Assembly: GCA_951640165.1 (NCBI GenBank) | Contig: OX621247.1 | Coordinates: 31,036,001-31,100,000, forward strand | Source: Pseudoips prasinana | Lineage: Eukaryota > Arthropoda > Insecta > Lepidoptera > Nolidae | Length of the DNA: 64,000 bases | Direction of reading: 5' to 3' | Part shown: in pieces, positions 31,385 to 42,103 of the stretch | Numbering within the stretch: the stretch's first letter is position 1 | Layout: each line of letters starts with the position of its first letter | Program-made: the position numbers and the translations under genes | Notes under the pieces: model-generated | Databases searched by the model: none | Seen by the model: only the letters and a program-made list of their open reading frames with translations | Told to the model about the DNA's origin: nothing

Positions 31385-31689
31385 GGGTAGCACCACAGTC
31401 CGCCCGTCTACCACAATTACATATCTCAGCTTCTACAATTTTTGCCTACTAATAGTACTGAATATTGTTTATGGGGGACCTATATTGTATTTCAAATATT
31501 AATATCTTATCGGGCATCATATAAAAGGAGTATAATTTGAACATATCTAAAACAAACGTTCGATTTTTTAGGTCAATTTGTTTTTGGTTGATAATTGAAG
31601 ACGTCACGAACATAACTTTCCTCTTCCTCTTCGCCGAAGGTTCTGCTACGAACAATCTGAAATAATAGGAAATGATAAATATTTCCGTG

Positions 31690-31900
31690 AATATCACAGG
31701 TTAAGACATTCGCCTCGCCGCTTCGGGTCCCGGATACGATTCCCGCGCCGGACAACTATTTGTAACACCCATAAATTGTTGTTCTGAGTCTGGATGTCAT
31801 TTGTGTCCGTCTATTATATTTTTGTAAAGTATCCCGCGATACAGGGATTAGATTCCTCATTGCGGGCGTTATTTGCGGGTTTTATTATCAAAAATATCGA
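31690..31900 (+). mobile_element. SINE-H, near full length
   Basis: TTCGCCTCGCCGCTTCGGG, GATACGATTCCCGCGCCGGA, TTCTGAGTCTGGATGTC, then CCGCGATACAGGGATTAG and GCGGGCGTTATTTG. The A box is lost. Confidence 0.75.
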
Positions 31901-31904
31901 GACC

Positions 31905-32012
31905 GTTGTCTTCCTCGTTGGTTTAGCAGTAGCATATTCAACCGCAGAGAATGTGGCCCTGGGTTCAAATCTCGAGTCGAGCCAAAAAGTGCTTTTGGGA
32001 TTTTTCTACTTA
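31905..32012 (+). mobile_element. SINE-D head
   Basis: CTCGTTGGTTTAGCAGTAGC and CTGGGTTCAAATCTCGAG, then CAAAAAGTGCTTTTGGG. The body is absent. Confidence 0.7.
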
Positions 32013-32107
32013 ATTAACTAAATGATTAAGCTGGTTTTACCTTAATATTTAATGTAATTAAATCCTTTTAATAGCATAGATAAATTGTGGACTATTTATC
32101 CATGTGT

Positions 32108-32335
32108 GGACGTACCTGTTGGCGTGATTGGCAAATAATTGCTTTTCACGTCGGAGGTCGTGGGTTCGATTCCCACCCTGGATATCTGTCCAGAATTTGT
32201 GTGCATAAACACACGTCTGTTTGTTCTGATTCTGTTTGTAATTATCTATATAAGTATTTATTTACAAAAGTAAAGTAGTAGGTATATGTACGTAGGTTGC
32301 GTGTAAATAATTTCCCAGGATATTATTATTAAAGC
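32108..32335 (+). mobile_element. SINE-A, internally deleted
   Basis: The head GTTGGCGTGATTGGC and GTCGTGGGTTCGATTCCCAC is intact. The body lacks the CATAGTACAAG stretch and jumps to TGCGTGTAAATAATTTCCC. Confidence 0.75.
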
Positions 32336-32466
32336 TTTCTTCAAAGACCTCCACAATGGCCGGGTTTGTGCTACTAAACTATTTTCTTCACAAAAGTGAA
32401 TTAAATCTTTATTGAATTAGGTACATTTCTAAAGCTCTTACAGTGTGTTACAAGGATTTCTTTTTC

Positions 32467-32618
32467 GTTTTTTACAAACATATAATAGACAGACACAAAT
32501 GACATCCAGACTCAGAACAACTATTTATGGGTCACACAAATAGTTGTCCAGTGCGAGTCTCCAACCCGCGACATGAAGCGGCGAGGCGACTGTCTTAGCC
32601 GCTGCGCCACACGTGCAG
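32467..32618 (-). mobile_element. SINE-H whose 5' end seeds a tandem array
   Basis: TTTACAAACATATAATAGAC, TTATGGGTCACACAAATAG and CTTAGCCGCTGCGCCACACG show a minus-strand SINE-H. Its A-box end (32591-32618) is the start of the first unit of the array at 32591-33220. Confidence 0.85.
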
Positions 32619-33220
32619 TCCAATCAAAAATTCTTCGCTCGTAATCCAAAATGCTGCATATAAAACAAGTTCCGGAACTAATTAGGCACATCTAATGTCT
32701 TAGCCGCTGCTCCACACGTGCAGTCCAATCAAAAATTCTTCGCTCGTAATCCAAAATGCTGCATATAAAACAAGTTCCGGAACTAATTAGGCACATCTAA
32801 TGTCTTAGCCGCTGCTCCACACGTGCAGTCCAATCAAAAATTCTTCGCTCGTAATCCAAAATGCTGCATATAAAACAAGTTCCGGAACTAATTAGGCACA
32901 TCTAATGTCTTAGCCGCTGCTCCACACGTGCAGTCCAATCAAAAATTCTTCGCTCGTAATCCAAAATGCTGCATATAAAACAAGTTCCGGAACTAATTAG
33001 GCACATCTAATGTCTTAGCCGCTGCTCCACACGTGCAGTCCAATCAAAAATTCTTCGCTCGTAATCCAAAATGCTGCATATAAAACAAGTTCCGGAACTA
33101 ATTAGGCACATCTAATGTCTTAGCCGCTGCTCCACACGTGCAGTCCAATCAAAAATTCTTCGCTCGTAATCCAAAATGCTGCATATAAAACAAGTTCCGG
33201 AACTAATTAGGCACATCTAA
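32591..33220. repeat. Six-copy 105-bp tandem array
   Basis: Units begin TGTCTTAGCCGCTGC at 32591, 32696, 32801, 32906, 33011 and 33116. Each contains the SINE-H A-box edge (CTGCACGTGTGGAGCAGCGG on the minus strand) plus unique flank (TTCTTCGCTCGTAATCC, GTTCCGGAACTAATTAGG). By eye the units are identical except that the first has CGCC and the others CTCC in the A-box region. Such uniformity indicates recent amplification or homogenisation. Confidence 0.95.
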
Positions 33221-33442
33221 TGCTACGCTCAATCATTTGATAATAACACGTGCAGAACAACAAAGTTCTAGGCCACCTGTAGGCCGACTTAATTTCGCGG
33301 AAACTTTCCGTCAGTTGATGTAAATATCCCAGCCAGAATATTGTTTTCTTCAACTTTTACCATCAGTTACTGGGAATATTTTGGCAAGAATAGATCCACC
33401 TTTTTTATTAGCCTTCTTTTTCAGTATTAATTACATACTCGT
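33221..33442. other. Unassigned
   Basis: Short stretch between the tandem array and an RTE tail, with no feature. Confidence 0.4.
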
Positions 33443-33638
33443 GGAGACCTAAAACCGGAAGACGCAGCGTGGGCAGGCCCCCTACTAGATGGACCGATGA
33501 TCTTGTGCGGGTCGCTGGAAACTGCTGGATGCGAATAGCACAAGACCGGCAATTGTGGAGATCTTTGGGGGAGGTCTTTGTCCAGCAGTGGACGTCTTTC
33601 GGCTGATATAATGATGATGATGATGATGAGACCTAAAA
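33443..33638 (+). mobile_element. RTE-like LINE tail, 174 bp, with 11-bp duplication
   Basis: GAGACCTAAAA at 33443-33453 and 33628-33638 flanks CCGGAAGACGCAGCGTGGGC through CGTCTTTCGGCTGATATAAT to an (ATG)n tail. It encodes the last residues of the reverse transcriptase ORF (compare 40075-40293, minus). Confidence 0.85.
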
Positions 33639-33827
33639 TTGGCCTACTTTATAATATTTCCATTTTTTGCAATATGTTAAGTGCTGTTGGTCTTCCAAAT
33701 AAAAAAAAAATCAGAAAACGAATAAAAATGTAAGATATGGTCAATTACCAACTGCAAAACGAAAACTTTTAGAAAAAAAATAAGCATATTACCTACTATC
33801 GTACAGGTATTAGTCACTGACTTACTT

Positions 33828-34050
33828 ATCGTATGGGCAGTGGTTACCTGTCAGAGTTGTTCAAGCCGCCCAATAGGCCTCTGATATGGCTTAACGACTA
33901 TTGTCTAATGACTACAACCGGGACCGATAGTTTCACGTGCCCTCCAAAGCACGGAGTCGCTCAGAAATTAAACCACTTTGGTGGTCACCCATCTATGGAC
34001 GGACTGCCTAGTTGTTTAACTTTGCCGATCGCTTACGAACCGGTGAGAGT
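33828..34050 (+). mobile_element. Dispersed retroelement tail
   Basis: TATGGGCAGTGGTTACCTGT, TTCACGTGCCCTCCAAAGC and GGTCACCCATCTATGGACGG. Relatives lie at 26222-26370 and 34545-34718. The 115-aa ORF across it lacks any family motif. Confidence 0.55.
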
Positions 34051-34246
34051 ATCAATCAAAATCATAAATTATTTATTCCGTAAAATGTTTACATTTATGT
34101 GGAATCGTCATATTTTTTTACCCTACCGTGCAGTGCATGACGTGGCAGCTACTGAGAAACACTGCCAGAAAACTCAGTAGGAATCCTTTTTTTAAATAAA
34201 ATATACTTAATATTCATTACAATCATGTGTGTTGACTCAGAACAAC

Positions 34247-34520
34247 TCAATTCCAAGCACTTTTATCACTTAAATAATCTGATATTTTGTAATATGCCCT
34301 GCTACACAATTTGGCTTTAATAATTCTTTTAAACTTATTCGTAGACAATTGTCTAATATCATTGGGAAGTTTGTTATAGAATCTTATACATTGCCCCATA
34401 AAAGAGTTACTTATTTTGTGGAGACGGGTAGTATGCAATATGAGATTATTCCTATATCTAGTATTTACATTATGTGTATCGCTTCTTTTACAGAAAGAAG
34501 TATCTAGCTATGAGCGTATC
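34247..34520 (-). mobile_element. CR1/Zenon-like LINE C-terminal fragment
   Basis: The minus-strand frame reads TRLHKISNSFMGQCIRFYNK and NKFKRIIKAKLCSRAYYKIS, the usual C-terminus of CR1-group insect LINEs. Upstream in frame (THNVNTRYRNNLILHT) it continues to a stop near 34505. Exact clade uncertain. Confidence 0.7.
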
Positions 34521-34544
34521 GTACAGGTATTAGGTCGTAGTGTC

Positions 34545-34845
34545 ATAGTTGTAGAGGCTACGCTGCACCATTCACCTCTGAAATGTCTTAACGGCTGTTG
34601 TCTAATGACTATAACTCAGATAATCAGCTCAACGTGTCTTCAAAGAAGGAAGACGCTTAGAAATTTAACCACTAGGTGGTACCACTATCGCCGAACTTAC
34701 AGACCGGTGAGAAAGTGACGTCGCTAAAATTTTATCGCCCGTTTAATCCTCGCACAGGACATCTATTTGTATGAACTATAAATAGTTGTTCTGAGTATCG
34801 GTGTGTTTTGTGTCTACTAATCGTAAGTTTGTAACAGTATGGATT
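34545..34845 (+). mobile_element. Retroelement tail and SINE-H fragment
   Basis: 34545-34718 matches 33828-34050 (CTTAACGGCTGTTGTCTAAT); 34740-34845 is SINE-H body (CGCACAGGACATCTATTTG, TAGTTGTTCTGAGT). Confidence 0.55.
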
Positions 34846-35190
34846 TATTAACAGAAACTGATCTCCTAAGGTCTCGGGTTCTAATCTCAGGTAGGGCCCA
34901 AAAGTGAATTTGGGATTTATCTGTAAAATAAAATTACTAAGTATAAGTCTGGGAGTTGGTGGTATTTACACCCCCATGACTCGGAAAGCACGTAAACGCG
35001 ACGGTCCTGGGCCTGATCTCCTTCCGGTCTTGTCGTTAGTTGTCCTATCGGGACATGAAGGTGATGGAAGAGATAGTGCCCCTGTCTTTGCGCACACACT
35101 ATAATATGTCCCTCGAAGATGACAGTCGCCAATGAGATTGGCTGCCGTGACCGAAATTTGACCAGGAAGACATTATTATTATTATTAAAT
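34846..35190 (+). mobile_element. SINE-D, diverged
   Basis: GGTCTCGGGTTCTAATCTC (head), GGGAGTTGGTGGTATTTACA, GGAAAGCACGTAAACGCGAC and CAGGAAGACATTATTATTAT (tail). An older copy than those at 27020 and 43333. Confidence 0.75.
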
Positions 35191-35536
35191 GTCTTCGAAC
35201 TGCCTAGAAACTCTGCAGTTAGATGAACCTATTATTATTATTAACTTTCTAATTTCTACCAATAAGAACACTCGCTTTATTATTTCACGTAACTTCTAAG
35301 CGAAATAGGGTCCATTTTTACCTCACGCGGTAAAGCAACGGATAATTAAAAAGTAACTCTGTTTTAAAGACAAAACGTGAATAGCATACACATATGAATA
35401 TGTATTTAGTTATGTGCCCTATAAACCGCCTACGCGTTTTGTGTTTAAATTAAGCCTGTTTTTGTATACCCAGTGTAATGAAGAATCTTGCAAATCATCC
35501 GAAATTTTCTATTCAGGCGTAACTTTCAGTATGTTA
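35191..35536. other. Unassigned
   Basis: An ATTATT microsatellite near 35231-35242; no gene. Confidence 0.4.
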
Positions 35537-35810
35537 ATATAATATAATATAATATAATATCTAGGGACAATGTCACACAGATCATCCTAGCCACAAACTA
35601 AGCAAAGCTTGTACTATGGGTACCAGGCGACGATATAGATACAACGATGTATATATATAGATAGATAAATACTTAAAAACATAGAAAACATCCATGACTC
35701 AGAAACAAATATTCGTGCTCGTCACACAAATATTTGCACTTACCGGGATTCGAACCCAGGACCACCAGCTTCGTAGGCAGGAGCACTACAACTAGGCTAC
35801 GGTGACCGTC
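35537..35810 (-). mobile_element. SINE-C, full length, with (AATAT)n tail
   Basis: The tail at 35537-35560 precedes CTAGGGACAATGTCACACAG, the body AGCAAAGCTTGTACTATGGG, and the head GGGATTCGAACCCAGGACCA and GGCTACGGTGACCGTC. The B box is intact. Confidence 0.85.
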
Positions 35811-35921
35811 TAAGTGTTGTTAGTTTGTAATGCTTAAATTATAAATACTCTGACTAACCTAACTGATTTCTTTTCTTTATTTCTCATAGAATCGTAGACG
35901 GATTAAAACCATCATTTTCAT

Positions 35922-36032
35922 CATCATCATATCAGCCGAAAGACGTCCACTGCTGGACAAAGGCCTCACCCAAAGATCTCCACAATTGCCGGTTTTGCAA
36001 TATTCGCATCCAGTGGTTTCCAGGGTTAACAC
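35922..36032 (-). mobile_element. RTE-like LINE tail
   Basis: ATCATCATCATATCAGCCGA and GACGTCCACTGCTGGACAA, then CTCCACAATTGCCGG. The target duplication is unclear. Confidence 0.7.
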
Positions 36033-36049
36033 CATAATACATACATAAC

Positions 36050-36205
36050 AATAACAATAAATCTTGGGGCAATTTACATATTGCCATATGAACCCAGAAT
36101 AGCAGAGCCTCTTTTATGACAACCTTCGTGGAAATCGGCGTGGGAATCAAACCCACGCCACGGCCTCCAGCTTAGCAATCAGGGTCGCGCAGTTTGCCAT
36201 TGGAC
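36050..36205 (-). mobile_element. SINE-B, shortened
   Basis: AATCTTGGGGCAATTTACAT, then GCGTGGGAATCAAACCCACG and CTTAGCAATCAGGGTCGCG. The middle of the body is deleted. Confidence 0.65.
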
Positions 36206-36313
36206 GGCAGTGTGTTAGCAAAGCTTCCTTAAGTTTATTGAGATAAATTGTGTAGCTTAAATCCCTTTATATTTACTGGTAACTTGGATAATTGACCACC
36301 TTCAAATGAAATA

Positions 36314-36588
36314 TCTATATATATAAAAATCAATACCACTTTTCGTTGTAATGTTATAACTCAACAACGCCTTTACCGATTTGGCAAATTTTGGTCTTGA
36401 ATTATTCGTGGAAGTCCAGGGAAGGTTTGTACGTAGAGAAAATTTTAAAAAAGTTATGAAAAAGTCTAAAATCACCATCTTTTTGCAATTTAAAATATTT
36501 TTTTGTTTGAATAAATGAACTTAATAATCATTTTTTTATTATTATGCCTTATAAGTTATACGCAGCGAAGCACGTACCGGGCCGGTAG
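36314..36588 (+). mobile_element. Hel-2 miniature Helitron, full length
   Basis: It begins TCTATATATATAAAAATCAA after A36313 and ends CACGTACCGGGCCGGTAG before T36589, so CTAG has become GTAG. 275 bp. Confidence 0.8.
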
Positions 36589-37279
36589 TACTTTATATAT
36601 CTTGGCAGTAAATATAAAAAAAATCTTGAATCTTAGCCACACGCCAATAAAGTATAAAAAAACGCTGACCCACATTTGGCACCTAATATTAAAATGATCT
36701 CACTTACAAAGTACTCGAACTTGGAACTCTCCACTTGCAATCCTATATTCTTGTATATTGCCTTCTCGGATTTTTAATAAGACTGTTTTATATCGTGTAC
36801 GCCAGTAAAGAATAGAGACAGCCTAACGAAATAAGATAGTATAATCTGGTATCCAGTAGAGTATTTCCATATTAACAAGTTGATATTACATAGTACGAAC
36901 TGTCTGTTAATCATTAGATTAATTACACCCAGACACAGAACAAATAATCTTACTCATCATACAAATACTCACGACCTCTGGCGGAGCCGGCGTATGTATA
37001 CGTATATTGTAATTGTTGGCAATTGTTCTGTATGTTATTTTAAGTATTGTATTGTATTAGTGTATTTTTATAATTGGTCCTTGTTGGCCTTAATTTAATA
37101 AATAATTAAAAAAATAAAAAAATAAATTGCCTGGGTGCCATACTACAGGCTCTGCCTAGTTTGAGATCAAATGGCAGTTTGTTTGTAGTTGCACGTATTA
37201 ATTTTTTATTTTCTTCAGTTTTTATATACAAGAAATTTGTGCTTATATTATTAAACGACTAAATTGTATCCGTAGTTAA
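36589..37279. other. Unassigned, with two SINE-B scraps
   Basis: 36898-36990 (ATTACACCCAGACACAGAAC) and 37128-37185 (CTCTGCCTAGTTTGAGATC, opposite orientation) are SINE-B body pieces. No gene. Confidence 0.45.
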
Positions 37280-37428
37280 TCACACTTCATACTAATATTA
37301 TAAAGGCGAAAGTTTGTGAATGTGTATGTTTGTTAATAACATTCGGTATAGCTACCTGACACCCTGGATTAACACATAGGCTATAATTTATTAAGTTTAA
37401 CGCGGGTAGAAACGCGGAGCACAACTAG
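37280..37428 (+). mobile_element. Hel-4 miniature Helitron
   Basis: ACTAATATTATAAAGGCGAA to GCGGAGCACAACTAG, followed by T. The 5' TC could be 37280 or 37287. Confidence 0.75.
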
Positions 37429-37629
37429 TTTAAGATAATCAACACAAGACATGGCAACACCTATGTATAGGACCCTACAATGTTAGCGCAGGCGACAGAG
37501 GGTCGCGCTGCGTTGACTTTCGTTATTTGTTTTAGGAAATATCTCTAAATCACAGTTTAAGCATATATGCATCAACCTATCTGTATAAAATAAAATAGTA
37601 AAATAATCGATTATTGATTCCGAAAATTC

Positions 37630-37765
37630 CACCGCCAGCACATCCAGCTACCCCTATCTGTCAAATTTCTTTTATAGATTTTCAACTTTATCACATAAGC
37701 ATAAGGTTTACTTTCAATAGGGGAAATTTGACAGATTGGGGTAGCTTGATGTGCTGGGGTCTGTA
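37630..37765. mobile_element. MITE-M copy 2
   Basis: CCGCCAGCACATCCAGCTAC is mirrored by GTAGCTTGATGTGCTGG at the other end. The interior matches copies 1 and 3. Confidence 0.75.
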
Positions 37766-38089
37766 GGTACATACATTGATTGGTTTTAACGGTTTAAGAA
37801 ACAAAAACTGAGCTTATATTAGAGCTTTGAGAGAGCTTTTGGAGTCTGTACTAGGCTCGACACTTGTATGATAAATCTCCAGGCGGTCTTCCTGCTTGCA
37901 TATAAACTAGTAGCTGTTAAAAAGTTAGACAGTGCCACAAGTAGAATGAATGAGAGCCACGTCATATATATGATAGTGAATGATGAATATGAATGATATT
38001 TTGTTATCTACAAGTGGGTGGTGGTACATTAATGTTTATGTTTTAGCAGTTAATCTGAAAAAATCATCAAAATTATAATTTAAGAGAGG
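37766..38089. other. Unassigned
   Basis: No supported feature. Confidence 0.4.
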
Positions 38090-38358
38090 TAGCGTCCGTT
38101 CGTTCAAAGAGCCACCTTACAGAAGATATTCTTTAATAATAACATAAATAATTTTATTCTTGTGTTTCTGCGTGTGAGTAAGGTCGCCAGAGCTCATCGC
38201 GGTGGGGGGAAGGATCAGTAACACTTGTTTGCTTACTCTTAAAGGCCTCAACACACCCGCGACTTCTCTGGTGTTGCGAGTGTACATGGGCGGCGGTGAT
38301 CACTTACCATCAGGTGACCCTCGTCGACCCCATCGACTTGCTCGTTTGTCGCCCTAAG
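38090..38358 (-). mobile_element. Dispersed element E, reverse copy
   Basis: AAGAGCCACCTTACAGAAG, GGTGGGGGGAAGGATCAGTA and GATCACTTACCATCAGGTGA are the reverse complement of the plus copies at 5355 and 6087. Confidence 0.75.
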
Positions 38359-38919
38359 ACCTAACTCAGGGATATATTCCCTTGCCTTTAAAAGAGAAAA
38401 GGATAAAAGTACTAGAAAAATCTATAATTCAGGAGTAAATTTTAGTACCTACTGGTAGGAGGTACTAAAATGAGGTACTAGTAGATTGTACATACCTACT
38501 GGTATTACTTTCCATTATGCTGTCACTTTCTCCCTGTATACATAAATATATTCCCACCTACATACGTTGAAAATAAATGTAAGATATTGTGAAATCCAAT
38601 CTATTTGATGTAATGATTTATACAGGTATAATAAACCGTGTTTTGTACTTATTTGCAAATCTACTTATTGAGTGGTATTTTCATGAAAATGTCTATAGAA
38701 GAATTATTTTTGCTTTATAATAGAATGAAGTCTGGAATTAGTATTTTAGATAGGTATATCTGAGAAATAAATATTTTATGATATTTGGTAAAGTGTAGCG
38801 AAAATAAAACATTACTGAAGGCAAAGATGTGACATTAGGTGTAGGTAAGAAAAGATAATTCGCAATCACTGAAATCAAAGTGCGGGCGTTATCTTTAAAA
38901 AAAAAAAAGAAAACGACAT
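38359..38919. other. Unassigned
   Basis: Contains a short direct/inverted cluster of TAGTACCTACTGG-like words at 38445-38500; no gene. Confidence 0.4.
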
Positions 38920-39182
38920 AGCCCGAAGAATTAAACACTACAGCTTGGTGTATAGTGGGTAGGGCACATAGCTTGTAGAACCAACGGCAGATAGGGCAGA
39001 AAGGTTCTCGAGTGGTGACCACAAACCGGATGATGCGGCCTGCGTCTGCCCTACTAGATGGACCGACGATCTTGTGAGAGTTGCTGAAATCCGCTGCATG
39101 GTAGCGTAAACCGGCAAATGTATAAATTTTCGGGGAGGTCCATGTACATCAATGGATGACTTATATGATGAAGATAAGATAG
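38920..39182 (+). mobile_element. RTE-like LINE fragment, decayed
   Basis: GACATAGCCCGAAGAATTAA, CAGAAAGGTTCTCGAGTGG and CTACTAGATGGACCGACGAT follow the same order as the 53594-53995 copy, but with many changes. Confidence 0.65.
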
Positions 39183-39523
39183 ATTAATTGCTTAACATTG
39201 TGCAAGAAAGGTCTAATTGTACTTAAAAGTTAATATTTAAATCTATCCCTATCTAACATGTAATCCATATAGTTCATGGGAAGCGTGCGGTCACGATGAC
39301 GCGAGCTTCATGCTTTTTGCTCACGCAAAAAGTAGCTATATGTATACACATAAAAAAGTAGCTATATGTATATACATTTAGCTCATGGAAAGCGTTCGGT
39401 GTCGGTGATGCGAGTTCCATTATTTTTGTTCACCCAAATCGTGCTCAATGCGCCTAGAATAGGTTTCAATTCAAAAATTTCGATATATATCTACTACATT
39501 TTCATTTACTTTAACTAAAACCC
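39183..39523. repeat. Old local duplications
   Basis: TAGTTCATGGGAAGCGTGCG (39270 area) recurs diverged as TAGCTCATGGAAAGCGTTCG (39378 area), about 105 bp apart. Within it AAAAAGTAGCTATATGTATA occurs twice in tandem. Confidence 0.6.
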
Positions 39524-39935
39524 ATATAATCCCAAATTAAGTATCGCTTGTACTATGGAAACCTGATAACTGATATATTACACATACTGTATTTTTTGTA
39601 AATACGTACTTATATAGATAACTAGCTGTGCCCCGCGGTTTTACCCGCGTCAATCTTTATAAAATATGGCCTATGTGTTATCCTAACTATAAAAATTAGC
39701 CTATGTTCTTTCTCAGGGTCTAGACCATCTGTATACCAAATTTCATTCAAATCCGTTCAGTAGTTTTGGCGTGAGAGTAACAGACAGACAGACAGAGTTA
39801 CTTTCGCATTTATAATATTAGTTAGGATTAGGATAACACCCAGACTCGTTTATTTGTCCTGGGTGGGATTCGAACCCACGTCCTGCGGCGTGAAAAGCAA
39901 GCATTTACCAACTACACCAACCGGCCCGTCTTACT
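39524..39935 (-). mobile_element. SINE-A interrupted by Hel-5
   Basis: The body 39524-39621 (TTGTACTATGGAAACCTGAT) and head 39834-39935 (GTGGGATTCGAACCCACGTC, AAGCAAGCATTTACC) are separated by a 212-bp Helitron. The B box is intact. Confidence 0.8.
39622..39833 (-). mobile_element. Hel-5 miniature Helitron in SINE-A
   Basis: It ends GGGCACAGCTAG at 39622 (T follows). Its 5' end lies at the GGA of 39831-39833 (TCC on minus, A before). The body includes ACAGACAGACAGACAG and CGCATTTATAATATTAG. Confidence 0.8.
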
Positions 39936-40045
39936 ATTACAGAACTGTGGGTAATTATGTTCCCAACTACCCATATTTTATCCATTTAAATGTGCCTTGC
40001 ATGTTGTACGAGGTTTTCGTGCTGTTGTGTATCCAATATTGATTA

Positions 40046-40321
40046 TTATATTTATATTCATCATCATCATAATATCAACCGAAAGACGTCCACTGCTGGA
40101 CAAAGGCCTCCCCCAAAGATCTCCACAATTGCCGGTCTTGTGCTATTCGCATCCAGCAGTTTCCAGCGACCCGCACAAGATCATCGGTCCATCTTTTAGG
40201 GAGCCTGCCCACGCTGCGTCTTCCGGTTCGTGGTCGCCACTCAAGAACCTTTCTGCTCCAACGGCCATCGGTTCTACGAGCTATATGCCCCACCCACTGC
40301 CACTTCAGTTATATTTATATT
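40046..40321 (-). mobile_element. RTE-like LINE tail with 13-bp duplication
   Basis: The insert 40059-40308 is flanked by TTATATTTATATT at 40046-40058 and 40309-40321. The minus-strand ORF reads GHIARRTDGRWSRKVLEWRP and WTDDLVRVAGNCWMRIAQDR, ending EAFVQQWTSFG, the RTE-type reverse transcriptase C-terminus. The (ATG)n tail is at its 3' end. Confidence 0.9.
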
Positions 40322-40702
40322 AATTAAATCAAATTCCGAATAAATTACAATCAAAATTGATTTCAAATATTTAAAGAATTTAAAGCTAAAAAACTTGAAG
40401 ACTATCAGTTTTGAAAATTCGCGTAAATTCCTTTAAAGAACGTTGAGGTCTATAAATATTTACCTTTAATTTATACACACCTTTTTACTAATAATAATAG
40501 TAAACAGGGCGAGGAAACCTAGGTACTCTTTGGTATGGTTAAAAGAATCACTGATTCGTGACGTTAAAATAAGCTCAATTGACTAGACATTTACTTTCAA
40601 TATCATTGTTTATTAAAATTATCAGTAAATCTTTGTAATTCTCATATAAGTGAACTGTAATTGTTCTTTTGAAAATATATGTTCTTTAAACCTAATTTGA
40701 CC
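40322..40702. other. Unassigned
   Basis: No supported feature. Confidence 0.4.
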
Positions 40703-40926
40703 TGTTTTAAGGACCAGGATTTAAACGCAGGACTTCAATATCTGCGGTTGATACCGCTAGACCAATGGAGCGGTAAAGAAGTATACGGTATGGGGGTATA
40801 ATACCGCCAACTCCCAGACTTCGGGTTGATACTGAGAAAATTTACTTTTGGCACGACCCGGGATTGGAACCCACGACCTCGCTATCTGCGGTTGAACACG
40901 CTACCGTTAGACCAACGAGGCAGTGT
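40703..40926 (-). mobile_element. Two SINE-D heads in tandem, reverse
   Basis: 40785-40926 has CGCCAACTCCCAGACTTCGG, GGGATTGGAACCCACGACC and CTACCGTTAGACCAACGAGG. 40703-40775 carries a second, decayed head (GCGGTTGATACCGCTAGACC). Confidence 0.65.
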
Positions 40927-41165
40927 TATTACCCAGTTATTCATACATCGAATCAGACTCGTTGTCTACACGCCATCTTTTATTATTTATGGTAAACCAA
41001 ACGTAATCTGAAAATAATGAGAATGCTTTAGCTTTTTACGCAAAGAACGATATCGTTAAAAATTTAGTAATCGATCGCGTAGAACCATCGCAAACTACCT
41101 TCACATTTGAAAAGGTTCTTCATTCATATAACATAGTATACCACGTACATATACATAGTATATTT
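40927..41165. other. Unassigned
   Basis: No feature recognised. Confidence 0.4.
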
Positions 41166-41290
41166 TCTCAAAAATGGGAAATCATAAATTTGATCGTCCG
41201 GCGGGTCTCGAACCATCTACCAATCCAGGGTAGATGGTGCAGGTTCGAGACCCGCCGGACGATCAAATTTATGATGTCCCATTTTTGAGA
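41166..41290. repeat. Near-perfect snap-back repeat, about 57-bp arms
   Basis: The left arm from TCTCAAAAATGGGA through ATTTGATCGTCCGGCGGG and TCTCGAACC to ATCTACC (41222) is mirrored by the right arm from GGGTAGATGG (41228) to TTTTTGAGA (41290). They differ by one base and a 5-nt insertion (GGTGC, right arm); the loop is about 5 nt. Each arm contains a B-box-like GGTTCGAGACC in one orientation. Confidence 0.9.
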
Positions 41291-41790
41291 TTATATTAAC
41301 GCTTTGCATTGCGAATGATGCTATAAAATTCAAATTTAATAGTATATTTTGTTTTAAATCTCGTAATAACTGCTAGTTCTGATTGCATAGAGATAAGTAT
41401 ACATACACATAGAACTCACGCGTTACCGACCCTTACCCCTCAATGATGGGCTCTGATGACCTTACATACTCTGAGGCCTATACTTAACAAGTCTATTACT
41501 TGGAGTAAATTCTGTAGCGTGGAAGTACTTCACCAGTCGATCATGCATGTAGAGCAAATTTTTAAAAACGTTATGCTTCCCTAACTTAAATATAGCTATA
41601 TACATGTTGAAGTCTACGGGCAAAATTACCCTTATAAATACAACATTAAACATAGTTAAAATAAAGAGAACTGTGTTCTGTGGTGTATGATCAGTGTTCA
41701 CCAAGATAGATTTGAAAATGCCGTATGACAATTATTTACCAGCCAATTATTTTGATTAATAAATAATGTCAATTCTTAAATTATTCATGA
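41291..41790. other. Unassigned, with decayed element E
   Basis: 41420-41560 (ACCGACCCTTACCCCTCAA, GTGGAAGTACTTCACCAGTC) is an eroded E copy. The 89-aa minus ORF at 41462-41731 has no motif. Confidence 0.45.
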
Positions 41791-42103
41791 CTAGCTGTGC
41801 CCCGCGGTTTTACCCGCGTTACATTTTATTAATTATCACAGCTCCTCCCCCATAGGTGATAGCGTGATAATATGTAGCCTATATGTTGACCCGACCTCTT
41901 AGTAATATTCATGCAAAATAGGAAGTAAATACATGCAATACTTTTTGAGTTAAGCCCGGACATACATACAGACAAACAGACAAAAATTCTAAAAACTATA
42001 TTTTTAGCTTCGATATCTTTTGTAGATCACGCCCCAAGTGTCCTTTCTAAAAAATATTCAATGTACAGTTTTGAATTTCCTACGATTTTATTACATGTAT
42101 AGA
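41791..42103 (-). mobile_element. Hel-1 miniature Helitron, complete, 313 bp
   Basis: It ends GGGGCACAGCTAG at 41791 with A41790 outside and starts TCTATACATGTAATAAAATC at 42103. It is the same length as the copy at 15769-16081. Confidence 0.85.

Noticed and set aside
31228..31502. Repetitive ORFs rich in Leu, Val, Cys and Thr
   Set aside because: They are translations of the 14-bp minisatellite, not genes.
32591..33220. Regular 105-bp repeats as a possible CRISPR array
   Set aside because: The whole unit repeats with no variable spacer, and the unit contains a SINE edge; the genome is animal. It is a tandem satellite.
33833..34180. 115-aa plus-strand ORF
   Set aside because: It lies mostly in a dispersed retroelement tail also seen at 26222 and 34545, and shows no conserved protein motif.
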